A DNA stretch of 64,000 bases from Vibrio sagamiensis NBRC 104589 (GCF_007990935.1 NZ_BJXJ01000005.1:1-64000); one strand, 5' to 3'. Positions 27,971-37,878 are shown, counted from the first letter of the stretch. A program made the numbers and translations. Notes: generated by a model not told the origin, from the sequence alone.

Positions 27971-28591
27971 ATGAGCCAGTTTTTTTATGTGCACCCTGAA
28001 AACCCGCAGGCTCGCTTGATCAATCAAGCAGTGGCAATCATTCGAAATGGCGGGGTTGTTGTATATCCGACCGATTCTGGATATGCATTAGGTTGTCAAT
28101 TAGAGAACAAACAAGCGCTAGAGCGAATCTGCCAGATTCGTCGTCTCGATGATAAACACAATTTTACTTTACTATGCCGTGATTTATCGGAACTTTCCCT
28201 TTACGCACGAGTGGACAATACAGCATTTCGTTTATTGAAAAGCCATACACCAGGGCCTTATACTTTTATTTTTAAAGGGACGAAAGAGGTTCCACGCCGT
28301 TTAATGAATGCCAAGCGTAAGACAATAGGCATTCGTGTACCTGACAATCGTATTGCATTGGATTTACTTGAAGCACTTGGTGAGCCTATGATGTCTACTT
28401 CATTAATTCTGCCTGGTTGTGATGGTGCTGAATATGATCCAGAGGAAATTCGTGACAAATTAGAGCATGCAGTAGATGTCATTTTGAACGGAGGTTATTT
28501 AGGAGAACAGCCAACGACGGTTATCGATTTTAGTGAAGGTGACGCCATTATCGCTCGCTCAGGAGCTGGAGATCCTTCACCATTTGAGTGA
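27971..28591 (+). CDS. yciO: YciO, Sua5/YrdC-family protein
   Basis: A 206-residue protein of the Sua5/YciO/YrdC fold. Family signatures are the N-terminal NGGVVVYPTDSGYALGC, the central GPYTFIFKGT and RKTIGIRVPDN, and the C-terminal TTVIDFSEGDAIIARSGAGDP. TsaC/Sua5 relatives make threonylcarbamoyl-AMP for the t6A modification of tRNA; YciO is a paralogue with weak activity in E. coli and its physiological task is unsettled. GAGGA precedes the start. Co-transcribed with rnm. Confidence 0.92.
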   Translation: MSQFFYVHPENPQARLINQAVAIIRNGGVVVYPTDSGYALGCQLENKQALERICQIRRLDDKHNFTLLCRDLSELSLYARVDNTAFRLLKSHTPGPYTFIFKGTKEVPRRLMNAKRKTIGIRVPDNRIALDLLEALGEPMMSTSLILPGCDGAEYDPEEIRDKLEHAVDVILNGGYLGEQPTTVIDFSEGDAIIARSGAGDPSPFE

Positions 28592-28705
28592 GATACAGTT
28601 ATTAGCTGAAGGTAATAGCATCATAGTTTATATTTTAGCCAAGTCGGCTATTGTTGAAAATTAGTATGGCTATAGCCTTAAGCGCGACAACAGCGAGAAT
28701 TTGTC

Positions 28706-28734
28706 TTACATTAATTAGTATTATCTCGTATAAT
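28706..28734 (+). promoter_or_regulatory. rluB promoter
   Basis: TTACAT, a 17-bp spacer and a consensus TATAAT. Transcription should begin about 28741, leaving an 85-base leader before rluB. Confidence 0.7.
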
Positions 28735-28740
28735 GATTGG

Positions 28741-28825
28741 CCGAAAATCCCGAAAGCCGGGTAGTTTGCATAATGAAGACCGCTGATGGTCTCGACGTCT
28801 GTGAAGACGACACATAGGTAAATAA
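28741..28825 (+). other. Structured 5' leader of rluB
   Basis: Three consecutive small hairpins can form between the predicted start and the rluB ATG: CCCG-aaagc-CGGG, AGACC-gctgat-GGTCT and CGTCT-gtga-AGACG. Such compact structure suggests a regulatory leader; the class is not recognised. Confidence 0.45.
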
Positions 28826-29764
28826 ATGAGCGAAAAGTTACAAAAAGTATTAGCACGTGCTGGACACGGTTCTCGTCGTGAAATTGAATCGTTGATTAAA
28901 TCCTGCCGCGTTAGCGTGAATGGAATCGTAGCTAAACTTGGTGAAAGACTAGAAGATGAGAACAGTGTTGTTCGTATCGATGGACACATTGTGTCAGCAA
29001 AAGCACAAGAAGAAGTGATCTGTCGAGTTCTGGCTTATTATAAGCCTGAAGGAGAACTTTGTACTCGTCACGACCCCGAGGGTCGTCGCACTGTTTTCGA
29101 CCGTTTGCCAAAAATTCGCGGGTCCCGTTGGATTTCTGTAGGCCGCCTTGATGCAAATACATCTGGCCTATTGTTGTTCACGACAGACGGTGAGCTGGCA
29201 AACCGCTTAATGCACCCAAGCAGACAGGTTGAACGTGAATATTTAGTTCGTGTGTTTGGTGAAGTGACAGAGCAGAAAGTAAAAAATCTAGTACGCGGTG
29301 TTGAACTAGAGGATGGTATGGCTCGTTTCGAAGACGTCGTGTACGCAGGCGGTGAAGGAATGAACCACACTTTCTATGTTGCTATAAATGAAGGACGTAA
29401 CCGTGAGGTTCGTCGTTTGTGGGAGTCACAAGACACTACTGTGAGTCGTTTGAAGCGTGTTCGTTATGGAGATATTTATCTCAATAAGAAGCTACCACGT
29501 GGTGGCTGGATGGAGCTTGATCTTAAAGAAGTTAACTACCTGCGTGAGTTAGTTGAGTTACGTCCAGAAAAAGAAACCATGTTAGATCTGAACAAAGACA
29601 ACACATCACGTAAACGTGAACGTGCACGTAGTCAAAAAATTCGTCGTGCAGTGAAGCGCCACGAAGAGCGTGTTAATACATCAAAAGGGCGTAGTAACAA
29701 CCCTTCTCGACGTAAACCTAAGAAGAGTGCAGGTGACCAAGGTGCTCGTAATAAGCATCGCTAG
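28826..29764 (+). CDS. rluB: 23S rRNA pseudouridine-2605 synthase RluB
   Basis: A 312-residue RsuA/RluB/E/F-type pseudouridine synthase. It begins with an S4 RNA-binding domain ([22 protein letters not shown], residues 1-60) and has the catalytic Asp in [27 protein letters not shown]. The tail of about 55 residues is strongly basic (Lys/Arg/Ser) and probably binds rRNA. The enzyme modifies U2605 in the peptidyl-transferase region of 23S rRNA. It has its own promoter and a terminator. Confidence 0.94.
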   Translation: MSEKLQKVLARAGHGSRREIESLIKSCRVSVNGIVAKLGERLEDENSVVRIDGHIVSAKAQEEVICRVLAYYKPEGELCTRHDPEGRRTVFDRLPKIRGSRWISVGRLDANTSGLLLFTTDGELANRLMHPSRQVEREYLVRVFGEVTEQKVKNLVRGVELEDGMARFEDVVYAGGEGMNHTFYVAINEGRNREVRRLWESQDTTVSRLKRVRYGDIYLNKKLPRGGWMELDLKEVNYLRELVELRPEKETMLDLNKDNTSRKRERARSQKIRRAVKRHEERVNTSKGRSNNPSRRKPKKSAGDQGARNKHR

Positions 29765-29783
29765 TCAATAGCATAAAACAATT

Positions 29784-29813
29784 AAGGCTTGCTTAAACTG
29801 GCAAGCCTTTTTT
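29784..29813 (+). terminator. rluB terminator
   Basis: AAGGCTTGC-ttaaactg-GCAAGCCTT followed by a T run, 20 bp after the rluB stop. Confidence 0.92.
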
Positions 29814-29897
29814 GTTTTTCAGCGTTATTGTCGTCATTGTCAACTTAGTGGGGGCTGTGCGGCGGATGTATTTATTATGATCTGATACTGTTTCTAT

Positions 29898-29928
29898 AAA
29901 AAACACCAGACTTATGCTGGTGTTTTTT
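29898..29928. terminator. Bidirectional terminator, rluB / yciU side
   Basis: AAAAAACACCAG-acttatg-CTGGTGTTTTTT, a perfect 12-bp stem with T runs on both strands. It serves the leftward efpL-yciU operon and backs up the rluB terminator. Confidence 0.92.
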
Positions 29929-29931
29929 GAA

Positions 29932-29964
29932 TATACCCAAGCATTTTGAGACGACTTGGGGATA
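29932..29964. repeat. Copy of the palindromic repeat
   Basis: TATACCCAAG at the left and CTTGGGGATA at the right around a GCATTTTGAGACGA-type centre, directly beside the bidirectional terminator. Confidence 0.75.
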
Positions 29965-29979
29965 AAAGCTGTTGAATGG

Positions 29980-30300
29980 TTAGTCACGTTTCCAAAGCAT
30001 GTGGCAGAATTTATGTTCTGGATCACGACTGATCAGCATACGAGCGAAAACGTCGTCCAGTACGTCATTTTCCTCATTAACTAAACCGATACGCACTTCG
30101 GCATACACTTCTTTGTCGATCTCGAAGCCAACGTGTTCAATCCAGTCATTACCCGTTTCGACAAGCTCTGCAGCACCTCTATCTTCAAATTGTGCTGTAA
30201 ATAAAATGACATCTGCAGGCTCTAGATTATCAGGAGCCATCTCAAGGAAAATATCATAAGCGGCATCGATGATGTCATCGTAAGAAATCAAGTCAGACAT
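29980..30300 (-). CDS. yciU: YciU/HI1450-family acidic DNA-mimic protein
   Basis: A 106-residue, strongly acidic protein of the UPF0263 family. Typical segments are AYDIFLEMAPDNLEPADVILFTAQFEDRG-like, WIEHVGFEIDKEVYAEVRIGL and DDVFARMLISRDPEHKFCH. HI1450 of Haemophilus was proposed to mimic double-stranded DNA and bind HU; the physiological role remains tentative. It lies two bases after efpL and is co-transcribed. Confidence 0.92.
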   Translation of the reverse strand: MSDLISYDDIIDAAYDIFLEMAPDNLEPADVILFTAQFEDRGAAELVETGNDWIEHVGFEIDKEVYAEVRIGLVNEENDVLDDVFARMLISRDPEHKFCHMLWKRD

Positions 30301-30302
30301 GT

Positions 30303-30869
30303 TTATGCTCGGCTCATGTACTTGCGTTCGGTCGTGTTGACGATAACACGATCACCGGTTGCGATGTATTCAGGAACTTGAATCACTAAACCGGAAGCAA
30401 ATCGTGCCGGTTTGGTACGTGCAGAAGCTGAGGCTCCCTTAATCGAAGGGTCGGTTTCTTCAATAACAAGTTCTACAGAAGAGGGCAGCTCAATACCTAC
30501 CGCTGAACCGTTAACCAGGATGATGTGAATACCTTGCGTGTCCTCATTGATAAACAGCATATCATCTTCAATTTCGTTGTGCTTGAACGTATACTGTGAG
30601 TAATCTTCATTATCCATAAAGATGTGTTCATCACCATCAGCGTATGAGTATACAACCGCACGTTTGTTCATATCCACGGTTTCGACTACATCATCAGACT
30701 TAAAGCGCTCGTCTACACGAGAACCTGTGTTTAAATCTGTACAACGCATCTTATAGATTTTTGCACCGCCACGACCGCCTGGAGTTGTGACTTCGATGTC
30801 TTTAACTAAAAGCGTTTTACCATTAGATTCGATGGCGAAGCCTTTTTTGATTTCACTTGCCTTTGGCAT
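30303..30869 (-). CDS. efpL: Elongation factor P-like protein EfpL (YeiP)
   Basis: A 188-residue three-domain EF-P paralogue. The ribosome-contacting loop is PGGRGGAK with Arg33 at the tip, in place of the modified Lys34 of EF-P, which is the hallmark of the EfpL/YeiP group. The C-terminal OB domain ends with GLVIQVPEYIATGDRVIVNTTERKYMSRA-type sequence. The protein helps ribosomes pass difficult, proline-containing sequences. Operon with yciU. A perfect 18-bp palindrome lies about 80 bp upstream of the start. Confidence 0.95.
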   Translation of the reverse strand: MPKASEIKKGFAIESNGKTLLVKDIEVTTPGGRGGAKIYKMRCTDLNTGSRVDERFKSDDVVETVDMNKRAVVYSYADGDEHIFMDNEDYSQYTFKHNEIEDDMLFINEDTQGIHIILVNGSAVGIELPSSVELVIEETDPSIKGASASARTKPARFASGLVIQVPEYIATGDRVIVNTTERKYMSRA

Positions 30870-30949
30870 TGTCTATTCCTATTTACACTGATATTAAGCA
30901 AAACGGAATGATTATAGCGCTAAGTTTATTCTCTGGCATTAAAATTCCG

Positions 30950-30967
30950 TATTGAAGTACTTCAATA
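30950..30967. repeat. Perfect 18-bp palindrome upstream of efpL
   Basis: TATTGAAGTACTTCAATA has perfect twofold symmetry. It shares the TTGAAGTACT core with the inverted repeat after trpA (19822-19831). It could be a dimeric repressor site for efpL. Confidence 0.7.
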
Positions 30968-31129
30968 TGAGCTTAAATGGGCGGTTGTAGGTAAAGCAAT
31001 ACGAAAAAATGGATGGTATTAGAAGGAATCAGGAGTCTTAAAATCACAAGAGATAAATACTTGATTCAAGGTTCATAGTAATGGATCATATGAATTCATC
31101 TCAATTACAGATTAAGACTTTGCCAATTA

Positions 31130-31897
31130 ATGCCTCTCTCTATCATCGACTCACAGCAGCCTTTCCAGCCAGAATTTGAACCTCTGATCAATGAGACTCT
31201 AAGATACTTAAAAAGTGGTCTTAATTCTAACCTGCACAGTGTTTATGTTTACGGTAGTGTTGCACGTAAAACAGCAATAGTGGGTAAGTCGAACCTTGAT
31301 TTAATCGTGGTGACGACATCGGGTTTTGAAAATAATCGAGCTTCTCTACTCAATACTATAAAATGGCGTGCTCAGCAACGATATTCTCATGTTAAAGGTG
31401 TATCAATCCGTACAACAACAGTCAAGGAAGTTATAAACCTTGATAGCTTATTTACATGGGGATTTTTGATTAAACATTGTACTCATTGTGTTTATGGAGA
31501 TAACCTCGGTGAGTGCTTTGGTGATTATGTGCCAAGTTGGGAAATTGCTAAACATTGGAATATGGATGTGGCAGAGTGGTTAACCGTATACCGAAGCAAA
31601 ATTGCTCAAGCACAAAGTATTGATGCATTAGCTTTTGCGCAAACTATTATCGCAAAAAAGTTGCTCCGTGCTTCTTATTCGTTAGTGATGTACCGTGATA
31701 AGCGCTGGTTTGATGATCCTATTGAGTGCGGCGAGATATTCTTAACCTATCATCCAGAAAAACAAGTGGAGATAGAACGACTCGGGATTCTACTCTCTGG
31801 TCGTCATGTACCGAAACGCTCAGTGATTGGTTTAATTGATAGCTTTGGTGCATGGCTGGTTAAGCAATATAAAAAAACAGAGTTTCGAATCGGCTAA
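31130..31897 (+). CDS. Nucleotidyltransferase-fold protein with altered active site
   Basis: A 255-residue protein. The first half fits the polymerase-beta-like nucleotidyltransferase fold, with VYVYGSVARKTAIVGKSNLDLIVV carrying the GS motif. In active members the sequence after the GS helix is S-D-x-D-L; here it is S-N-L-D-L, so the first metal-binding Asp is Asn. The helical C-terminal half (about 140-255) resembles the domain following in aminoglycoside adenylyltransferases. No ribosome site is obvious at ATG 31130. Substrate unknown; the enzyme may be inactive or use altered metal binding. It converges with polB. Confidence 0.65.
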   Translation: MPLSIIDSQQPFQPEFEPLINETLRYLKSGLNSNLHSVYVYGSVARKTAIVGKSNLDLIVVTTSGFENNRASLLNTIKWRAQQRYSHVKGVSIRTTTVKEVINLDSLFTWGFLIKHCTHCVYGDNLGECFGDYVPSWEIAKHWNMDVAEWLTVYRSKIAQAQSIDALAFAQTIIAKKLLRASYSLVMYRDKRWFDDPIECGEIFLTYHPEKQVEIERLGILLSGRHVPKRSVIGLIDSFGAWLVKQYKKTEFRIG

Positions 31898-31917
31898 GTC
31901 ACTTGAGTATAGGTATT

Positions 31918-34281
31918 TTAAAATAAACCTAACTGCGGAGCTGACAATTGCTCAAAATCCAGACCAATAAACGGTAAAATAGCATCTGCGATCGGCTTTA
32001 ATTGCTTATCAATATAATGTTGATAGTTGATCGGGCTTTGCAGATACTCTAATGGTTCTGGCCCATTCAAGGTGATCACATATTCGATTCGACCTTTATT
32101 TTGATATTGGAGTTTGCGACCTAATTTAGCATTGATTTCATCGGCTAACCGAGCTGCTCTAACTTGTGGTGGGATGTTTTTCTGATATTCATGCAGTTTT
32201 CTTCGCAGGCGCTTTCGATAGACTAATTGTTGATCAAACTCACCGTTATTGGTTTTCTCTACCGTTTCACGTATGTAGTCGGTTGGGTCTTCACCATGAA
32301 AAATCATATTGTAGAGCGTGTTTTGAAACGTTTGTGCTAAGGCAGTCCAATCAGTTCGAGCACTCTCTAAACCTTTAAAAACCAACTTTTCTTGTGCACC
32401 TTCGCCGATTAATCCGGCATAGCGCTTTTTAGAACCGGTTTCTGAACCACGGATGGTTGGCATCAAAAACTTCCGGTAATGGGTTTCGTATTCTAATTCG
32501 AGAATTGAAGTGAGGTTATATTCTTCACTAAGGAAATTACTCCACCATTGGTTGATATAGGCCACCAACTGGTGCCCGATCTTATCGGCTTCAATCTGGT
32601 TATAGATGCCATTAAGTGAGACAAACGTCGAATCAGTATCACCATAAATGACTTGATATCCTTGCTCTTCAATGAGGACTTTGGTTTGTTTCATGATTTC
32701 ATGGCCACGCATGGTAATACTTGAAGCAAGGCGAGTATCAAAGAATCGGCACCCAGATGAGCCCAGCACACCATAAAAAGAGTTCATGATGATCTTTATG
32801 GCTTGAGAAAATGCTTTTTCGTTATTTTTTTTCGCGACATCACGAGCTGCCCATAGTTTTTCGATCATTTCTGGCAAAAAATGTTTGTTACGATCGAACT
32901 GACCACCTCGAAAGCCCGGTATTGCTTGATCTTTTTGATTACCGATCTCAAGTTGCAAGCCTTCTACAAGCCCGACTGGATCAATCAAGAAAGAGCGAAT
33001 TATGGAAGGATAAAGGCTTTTAAAGTCTAGAACTAACACCGAGTCATAAAGATTAGGGATGGAGTCCATCACATATCCGCCAGGGCTCGCGATCCAATTT
33101 TCAGGATGTAAATTCGGGGCGATGTAGCCAATTCGGTGAATCTGGGGCAGATACAGATTGGTAAAGGCCGCTACGGAGCCGCCGACACGATCGAGTTCAA
33201 CGCCAGTTAAACGTGAGCGTTCGATTGCAAAATCGAGTAAATGAGTGTGTGCAAAAATACGATTAACCAAAATGCAATCTTGAAGATTGTATTTGGCAAG
33301 GGAGGGCTTGTCGGACCGAAACATGCGGTTGATTTCATCCATCCGATCATGGACATTTTGGATGGCTTTCCCTTCCCCTAGTAGTTCTTGTGCGACGGAT
33401 TCTAGTGACCAAGAGTGAAAGTGATAGGTGGCGGTTTTGAGTGTATCGATACCATCCAATACAACTCGGCCTGGGATTGAAATGAAACCTTGCTGACTTT
33501 GGGCTGAACGACGAAAGAAGCTGGCTTGGTCTGCTCGGCCTATACTCAATTTTATGTTGTGCCATTCCGCTCGTTTATGCAGCAAACGAAAGTCAAAATC
33601 GATGACATTCCAGCCAATGATCACATCGGGGTCGAATTTTTTGAACCAATCAATTAACGCCTTGAGCAACGCTTTTTCGTCTTTAACCCATTGGATACGA
33701 GTGTGAGAAGGTTCTTCTTCACCGACCATGATGACACGAGAATCCATCGGGCTATCCAGACCAATTGAATATAAGATCCCTTTTTCCGAACATTCTAAGT
33801 CTAGAGATACGATGTTCAGTTTAGGTTGGTAATCACCACTGCGGCATTTGGCGTTGTTTACTTTTGTAAATCCGTTTTGCTTCTTTTCAATGCCAGTAAA
33901 TTCAACGCCACCTTTGATAAATCGTTCCATTAAATAACGATCGGCCAAGCGAATATCACCTTCATAATGTACGAGGTCGTTATGTGTGAGCAGACCCTGT
34001 AAAGTTATTGAGTCTTTTGACGTTTTTGTGTAGCAGGCTGCCAACGATTTATGGTTAAAGGTTTTGAGAGGAAGAGGGCGAACCTCTGTGGCGATGTTAT
34101 TCGAAAGTGTTAATTGTTTAACTCTTTCAAGCGCAGATTGTTCGACAAAAAATACGGGTTTTTCTCCTTGAATAATTATTTGGGCTGGTCCATTGTCTGT
34201 TGCTAACCAGAGCTCAATCAGTGTCTGACCGTTGAAGTCTCTAGCTTGACGAGTGAGTAGAAAACCTTGATGGATATTCAA
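31918..34281 (-). CDS. polB: DNA polymerase II
   Basis: A 787-residue family B DNA polymerase. The 3'-5' exonuclease motif I is DLE (Asp161/Glu163), motif II is GWNVIDFDFRLL, and polymerase motifs are DFKSLYPSIIRSF, KIIMNSFYGVLGSSGCRFFD and YGDTDSTF. The last residues, QLGLF, form a canonical beta-clamp binding motif. The enzyme acts in replication restart and translesion synthesis. The start is TTG at 34281 with AGGAA eight bases upstream. No LexA site of CTGT-N8-ACAG type was found in the 130 bp upstream, although polB is SOS-regulated in E. coli. Confidence 0.96.
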   Translation of the reverse strand: MNIHQGFLLTRQARDFNGQTLIELWLATDNGPAQIIIQGEKPVFFVEQSALERVKQLTLSNNIATEVRPLPLKTFNHKSLAACYTKTSKDSITLQGLLTHNDLVHYEGDIRLADRYLMERFIKGGVEFTGIEKKQNGFTKVNNAKCRSGDYQPKLNIVSLDLECSEKGILYSIGLDSPMDSRVIMVGEEEPSHTRIQWVKDEKALLKALIDWFKKFDPDVIIGWNVIDFDFRLLHKRAEWHNIKLSIGRADQASFFRRSAQSQQGFISIPGRVVLDGIDTLKTATYHFHSWSLESVAQELLGEGKAIQNVHDRMDEINRMFRSDKPSLAKYNLQDCILVNRIFAHTHLLDFAIERSRLTGVELDRVGGSVAAFTNLYLPQIHRIGYIAPNLHPENWIASPGGYVMDSIPNLYDSVLVLDFKSLYPSIIRSFLIDPVGLVEGLQLEIGNQKDQAIPGFRGGQFDRNKHFLPEMIEKLWAARDVAKKNNEKAFSQAIKIIMNSFYGVLGSSGCRFFDTRLASSITMRGHEIMKQTKVLIEEQGYQVIYGDTDSTFVSLNGIYNQIEADKIGHQLVAYINQWWSNFLSEEYNLTSILELEYETHYRKFLMPTIRGSETGSKKRYAGLIGEGAQEKLVFKGLESARTDWTALAQTFQNTLYNMIFHGEDPTDYIRETVEKTNNGEFDQQLVYRKRLRRKLHEYQKNIPPQVRAARLADEINAKLGRKLQYQNKGRIEYVITLNGPEPLEYLQSPINYQHYIDKQLKPIADAILPFIGLDFEQLSAPQLGLF

Positions 34282-34795
34282 AGGAGAGTTCCTAGTAATG
34301 ATGAAGTTTATATTCTACCACTAAACTACCAATGGCAGATGAGTAAAGCATAGGAAACGGGAGCTGTTTGCTCAGGAGTTAGTATGTTCGAAGCCTAGTT
34401 TACTAAAGAACCCGCGTTTGACGAGATTATTTACTTTTAATGTTGTTGATTCAGTCCATTGTATGATGCAGAAGCGTTTTCTAGAACACCTGTAGTTCGA
34501 TACATACAACACACATTTTGACTTTATATTGTGCATTGATATGCATTATGAAACTTAGTTACTTGATTTGTGGGAGATTATAATGTTAGTTTCTACTAAT
34601 TGGGATATGGTTATTGCTGATAAATAACCAACTGCTCAGACTATGAATTAAATGTTGTTAAACTTTGCGTTTCGGCACATATTCTTAGTGAGCTTTTTTT
34701 TGCCTATTGCATTACTATATAGGCATATGTACCTAATTTTACATTGACCTTTTGTAATGTGAAAGCAGGGCCAATATAAGTGTGGAGATACAAGT
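34282..34795. other. polB/uvrY intergenic region
   Basis: No gene. It holds the divergent promoters of polB and uvrY. An inverted repeat TGCCTAT (34701-34707) with ATAGGCA (34719-34725) lies about 75 bp before uvrY. Confidence 0.45.
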
Positions 34796-35440
34796 TTGAT
34801 AAATGTTTTCCTTGTAGATGATCACGAGCTGGTTCGCACAGGGATACGACGTATCATTGAAGACGTCCGTGGAATGAATGTAGCAGGTGTAGCTGACAGC
34901 GGTGAAGAGGCTGTAAAATGGTGTCGTAATAATCATGCCGATGTCATTTTAATGGATATGAATATGCCGGGTATCGGTGGTCTGGAAGCCACTAAAAAGA
35001 TTTTACGTATGAGCCCTGATGTTAAAATTATTGTTTTGACGGTTCATACTGAGAATCCTTTCCCGACTAAAGTTATGCAAGCTGGGGCATCGGGTTACCT
35101 TACGAAAGGTGCTTGCCCCGATGAGATGGTTAACGCGATTCGAGTTGTGAATAGTGGACAGCGTTATATTTCTCCAGAAATTGCTCAGCAAATTGCGTTG
35201 AGTCAGTTCTCTTCATCTTCTGAAAATCCTTTCAAGGATCTCTCAGAGCGCGAGCTTCAGATCATGATGATGATTACCAAAGGTCAGAAAGTAACGGACA
35301 TTTCTGAGCAACTTAATTTAAGCCCTAAGACGGTCAATAGCTACCGCTACCGTTTATTCAGTAAATTGGGCATTAATGGTGATGTTGAGTTAACACACTT
35401 AGCCATTCGCCATGGGATGTTAGACGCCGAGACTCTCTAG
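34796..35440 (+). CDS. uvrY: Response regulator UvrY/VarA (GacA family)
   Basis: A 214-residue response regulator: receiver domain (1-120, phospho-acceptor Asp54 in ILMDMNMPG, acidic pair in VDDHE, Lys in LTKGA) and a LuxR-type HTH ([32 protein letters not shown], about 148-205). Paired with the sensor BarA/VarS, it activates the small RNAs that titrate CsrA, linking to virulence and quorum sensing in Vibrio. The start is a TTG preceded by GGAG, implying weak initiation. uvrC begins one base after its stop. Confidence 0.95.
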   Translation: MINVFLVDDHELVRTGIRRIIEDVRGMNVAGVADSGEEAVKWCRNNHADVILMDMNMPGIGGLEATKKILRMSPDVKIIVLTVHTENPFPTKVMQAGASGYLTKGACPDEMVNAIRVVNSGQRYISPEIAQQIALSQFSSSSENPFKDLSERELQIMMMITKGQKVTDISEQLNLSPKTVNSYRYRLFSKLGINGDVELTHLAIRHGMLDAETL

Positions 35441-35441
35441 C

Positions 35442-37274
35442 GTGAACCCTCTTTTCGATTCGGTTTCTTTTCTTAAAACAGTAACTCATCAGCCCGGCGT
35501 TTACAGGATGTATAACGCTGATGCTGTTGTTATTTATGTTGGGAAAGCCAAAGATCTACAAAAGCGCCTTACCAGTTACTTCAGAAAAAAAGTTGATAGC
35601 GAAAAAACGCGAGCGCTTGTCAGTCATATCGCTAAAATCGATGTAACGGTTACCCACACAGAAACAGAAGCTCTCATTTTAGAGCACAATTACATCAAGC
35701 AATATTTGCCCAAGTACAATGTCTTGCTTCGGGATGATAAGTCTTATCCGTACATTTTTATCAGTGCGCATAAACACCCGCGTTTATCCATGCATCGTGG
35801 CGCTAAAAAACGTAAAGGCGAGTACTTTGGGCCTTATCCTGACTCCAGAGCAGTACGAGAAACCTTACATTTATTACAAAAAATTCTGCCAGTTCGCCAG
35901 TGTGAAGATACCGTCTATTCAAATCGCACTCGGCCGTGTTTAATGTATCAAATTGGTCGCTGTGCCGGCCCGTGTGTCAGTTCGCTGATTTCTGACCAAG
36001 ATTATGCCGAATTAGTGGAGCTTGTGCGCTTATTCTTGCAAGGTAAAGACCAGCAAGTGTTAGAACAACTCATCACTAAAATGGAGTCAGCTAGCCAACA
36101 GCTGCGCTTCGAAGATGCGGCTAAATTTCGAGATCAGATCCAAGCGATTCGACGTGTCCAAGAACAACAGTTTGTCTCCGAGGACAGCATGGATGATATG
36201 GATGTGTTGGGTTTTGCTCAAGAAAATGGCATCGCCTGTATTCATATTCTCATGATTCGTCAGGGACAAGTGCTTGGTAGCCGTAGCCATTTCCCCAAGA
36301 TTCCAAGAAATACAGACTCTGAAGAGGTTTTTGATAGTTTTCTTACCCAGTATTACCTTAGCCACAATGAAGCGAGAACCATCCCAACCCGGATCATATT
36401 AAGCCAGGAATTTGGTGATCAAATTCAAGCTCTACAGCAAGCCTTGAGTGATGTAGCGGGAAGGAAGATTCAATTCCATACATCCCCAACTGGCACACGA
36501 GGTCGTTATTTGAAGTTGGCAAACACGAATGCTTTGACTGCAATGACTGCAAAGGTTAACCATAAAATGACGATTAACCAGCGTTTTAAAGCATTGAGTG
36601 AACTCCTAGGGAAAGACAATATTTCTCGTATGGAATGTTTTGATATTTCACATACCATGGGAGAAAGTACTATTGCGTCTTGTGTTGTTTTCAACAATGA
36701 AGGCCCAGTTAAGCAAGAATATCGACGATATAACATCACGGGTATCACAGGAGGAGATGATTACGCAGCAATGGGGCAAGTTTTAGAAAAACGTTATTCA
36801 AAGCAATTAGATGTAGAAAAAATACCAGATATTATTTTTATCGATGGTGGTAAAGGGCAACTTAATCGTGCTTGTGAAATCGTTTCACAATATTGGACGG
36901 ATTGGCCTAAGCGACCTATTATGATGGGCATTGCCAAAGGTGTAACCCGTAAACCTGGTCTTGAGACGTTAATAACGGTTGATGGTGAAGAGTTTAATTT
37001 ACCAAGTGATGCTCCAGCTCTCCATTTAATGCAGCATATACGTGATGAAAGCCATAATCATGCGATTGCAGGTCATAGAGCGAAGCGGGGGAAGGCTCGT
37101 CGTACAAGTGCACTAGAAGGTATTGAAGGAATTGGCCCTAAGCGACGACAATCTTTGCTGAAATATATGGGTGGCCTTCAAGAACTTAAACGTGCAAGTG
37201 TTGAAGAAATCGCCAAAGTGCCAGGAATTAGTCACTCTTTGGCAGAAATTATTTTCCAAGCATTGAAACAATAA
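35442..37274 (+). CDS. uvrC: Excinuclease ABC subunit C
   Basis: A 610-residue nucleotide-excision-repair nuclease. It has a GIY-YIG domain at the N terminus (about 14-95, 3' incision), a Cys cluster ([15 protein letters not shown]), the UVR motif (about 204-239, UvrB contact), an RNase H-like domain with the 5' incision Asp in [14 protein letters not shown], and C-terminal helix-hairpin-helix repeats ([19 protein letters not shown]). Length equals E. coli UvrC (610). GTG start; cotranscribed with uvrY. Confidence 0.97.
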   Translation: MNPLFDSVSFLKTVTHQPGVYRMYNADAVVIYVGKAKDLQKRLTSYFRKKVDSEKTRALVSHIAKIDVTVTHTETEALILEHNYIKQYLPKYNVLLRDDKSYPYIFISAHKHPRLSMHRGAKKRKGEYFGPYPDSRAVRETLHLLQKILPVRQCEDTVYSNRTRPCLMYQIGRCAGPCVSSLISDQDYAELVELVRLFLQGKDQQVLEQLITKMESASQQLRFEDAAKFRDQIQAIRRVQEQQFVSEDSMDDMDVLGFAQENGIACIHILMIRQGQVLGSRSHFPKIPRNTDSEEVFDSFLTQYYLSHNEARTIPTRIILSQEFGDQIQALQQALSDVAGRKIQFHTSPTGTRGRYLKLANTNALTAMTAKVNHKMTINQRFKALSELLGKDNISRMECFDISHTMGESTIASCVVFNNEGPVKQEYRRYNITGITGGDDYAAMGQVLEKRYSKQLDVEKIPDIIFIDGGKGQLNRACEIVSQYWTDWPKRPIMMGIAKGVTRKPGLETLITVDGEEFNLPSDAPALHLMQHIRDESHNHAIAGHRAKRGKARRTSALEGIEGIGPKRRQSLLKYMGGLQELKRASVEEIAKVPGISHSLAEIIFQALKQ

Positions 37275-37320
37275 AGAAAATCCCGCAACATTATGACGTA
37301 ATGTTTAAGAGAATAATGAA

Positions 37321-37878
37321 ATGCGCTTGAATATCCCTAACATTCTATCTTTATTAAGACTGTTCCTAATCCCAGTTTTCGTCGTGGTGTTTTATTTACC
37401 CTATTCTTGGGCACCTTTTGCTTCCGCCATGGTATTTTGGGTTGCGGGCTTTACTGATTGGCTCGATGGCATGTTAGCCCGCAAACTTGGGCAGACCTCT
37501 CGCTTTGGCGCTTTCATTGACCCCGTCGCGGATAAAGTTCTAGTCGCAACGGCGTTGATTCTTATTACCGAGCATTACCATTCGATTTGGGTAACCATAC
37601 CTGCAGTCACGATGATTGCTCGAGAAATTATCATTTCCGCGTTGAGAGAGTGGATGGCTGAAATTGGTAAGCGTGCTAGTGTGGCTGTTTCATGGATTGG
37701 TAAGGTAAAGACACTTGCACAAATGTTTGCCTTATGGGTTTTGATCTGGCGTTATGATGATTGGATGGTCTGGATCGGCTTTGGGTCACTATACATCGCA
37801 ACATTCTTAACATACTGGTCTATGGTGCAGTATTTAGCGGCAGCAAAAAATGACTTACTGAGTGAAGAGCATCAGTAG
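37321..37878 (+). CDS. pgsA: Phosphatidylglycerophosphate synthase
   Basis: A 185-residue membrane enzyme that makes phosphatidylglycerol phosphate from CDP-diacylglycerol and glycerol 3-phosphate in the inner membrane. The CDP-alcohol phosphotransferase signature is complete: D-G-x2-A-R-x8-G-x3-D-x3-D, read in [20 protein letters not shown] plus VAD. The protein has four or more hydrophobic helices. The uvrY-uvrC-pgsA-tRNA order is conserved in gamma-proteobacteria. Confidence 0.96.
   Translation: MRLNIPNILSLLRLFLIPVFVVVFYLPYSWAPFASAMVFWVAGFTDWLDGMLARKLGQTSRFGAFIDPVADKVLVATALILITEHYHSIWVTIPAVTMIAREIIISALREWMAEIGKRASVAVSWIGKVKTLAQMFALWVLIWRYDDWMVWIGFGSLYIATFLTYWSMVQYLAAAKNDLLSEEHQ

Noticed and set aside
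28635..29370. Several minus-strand ORFs over rluB
   Set aside because: Shadow frames of the real plus-strand gene, with unnatural Ser/Arg/Thr-rich composition.
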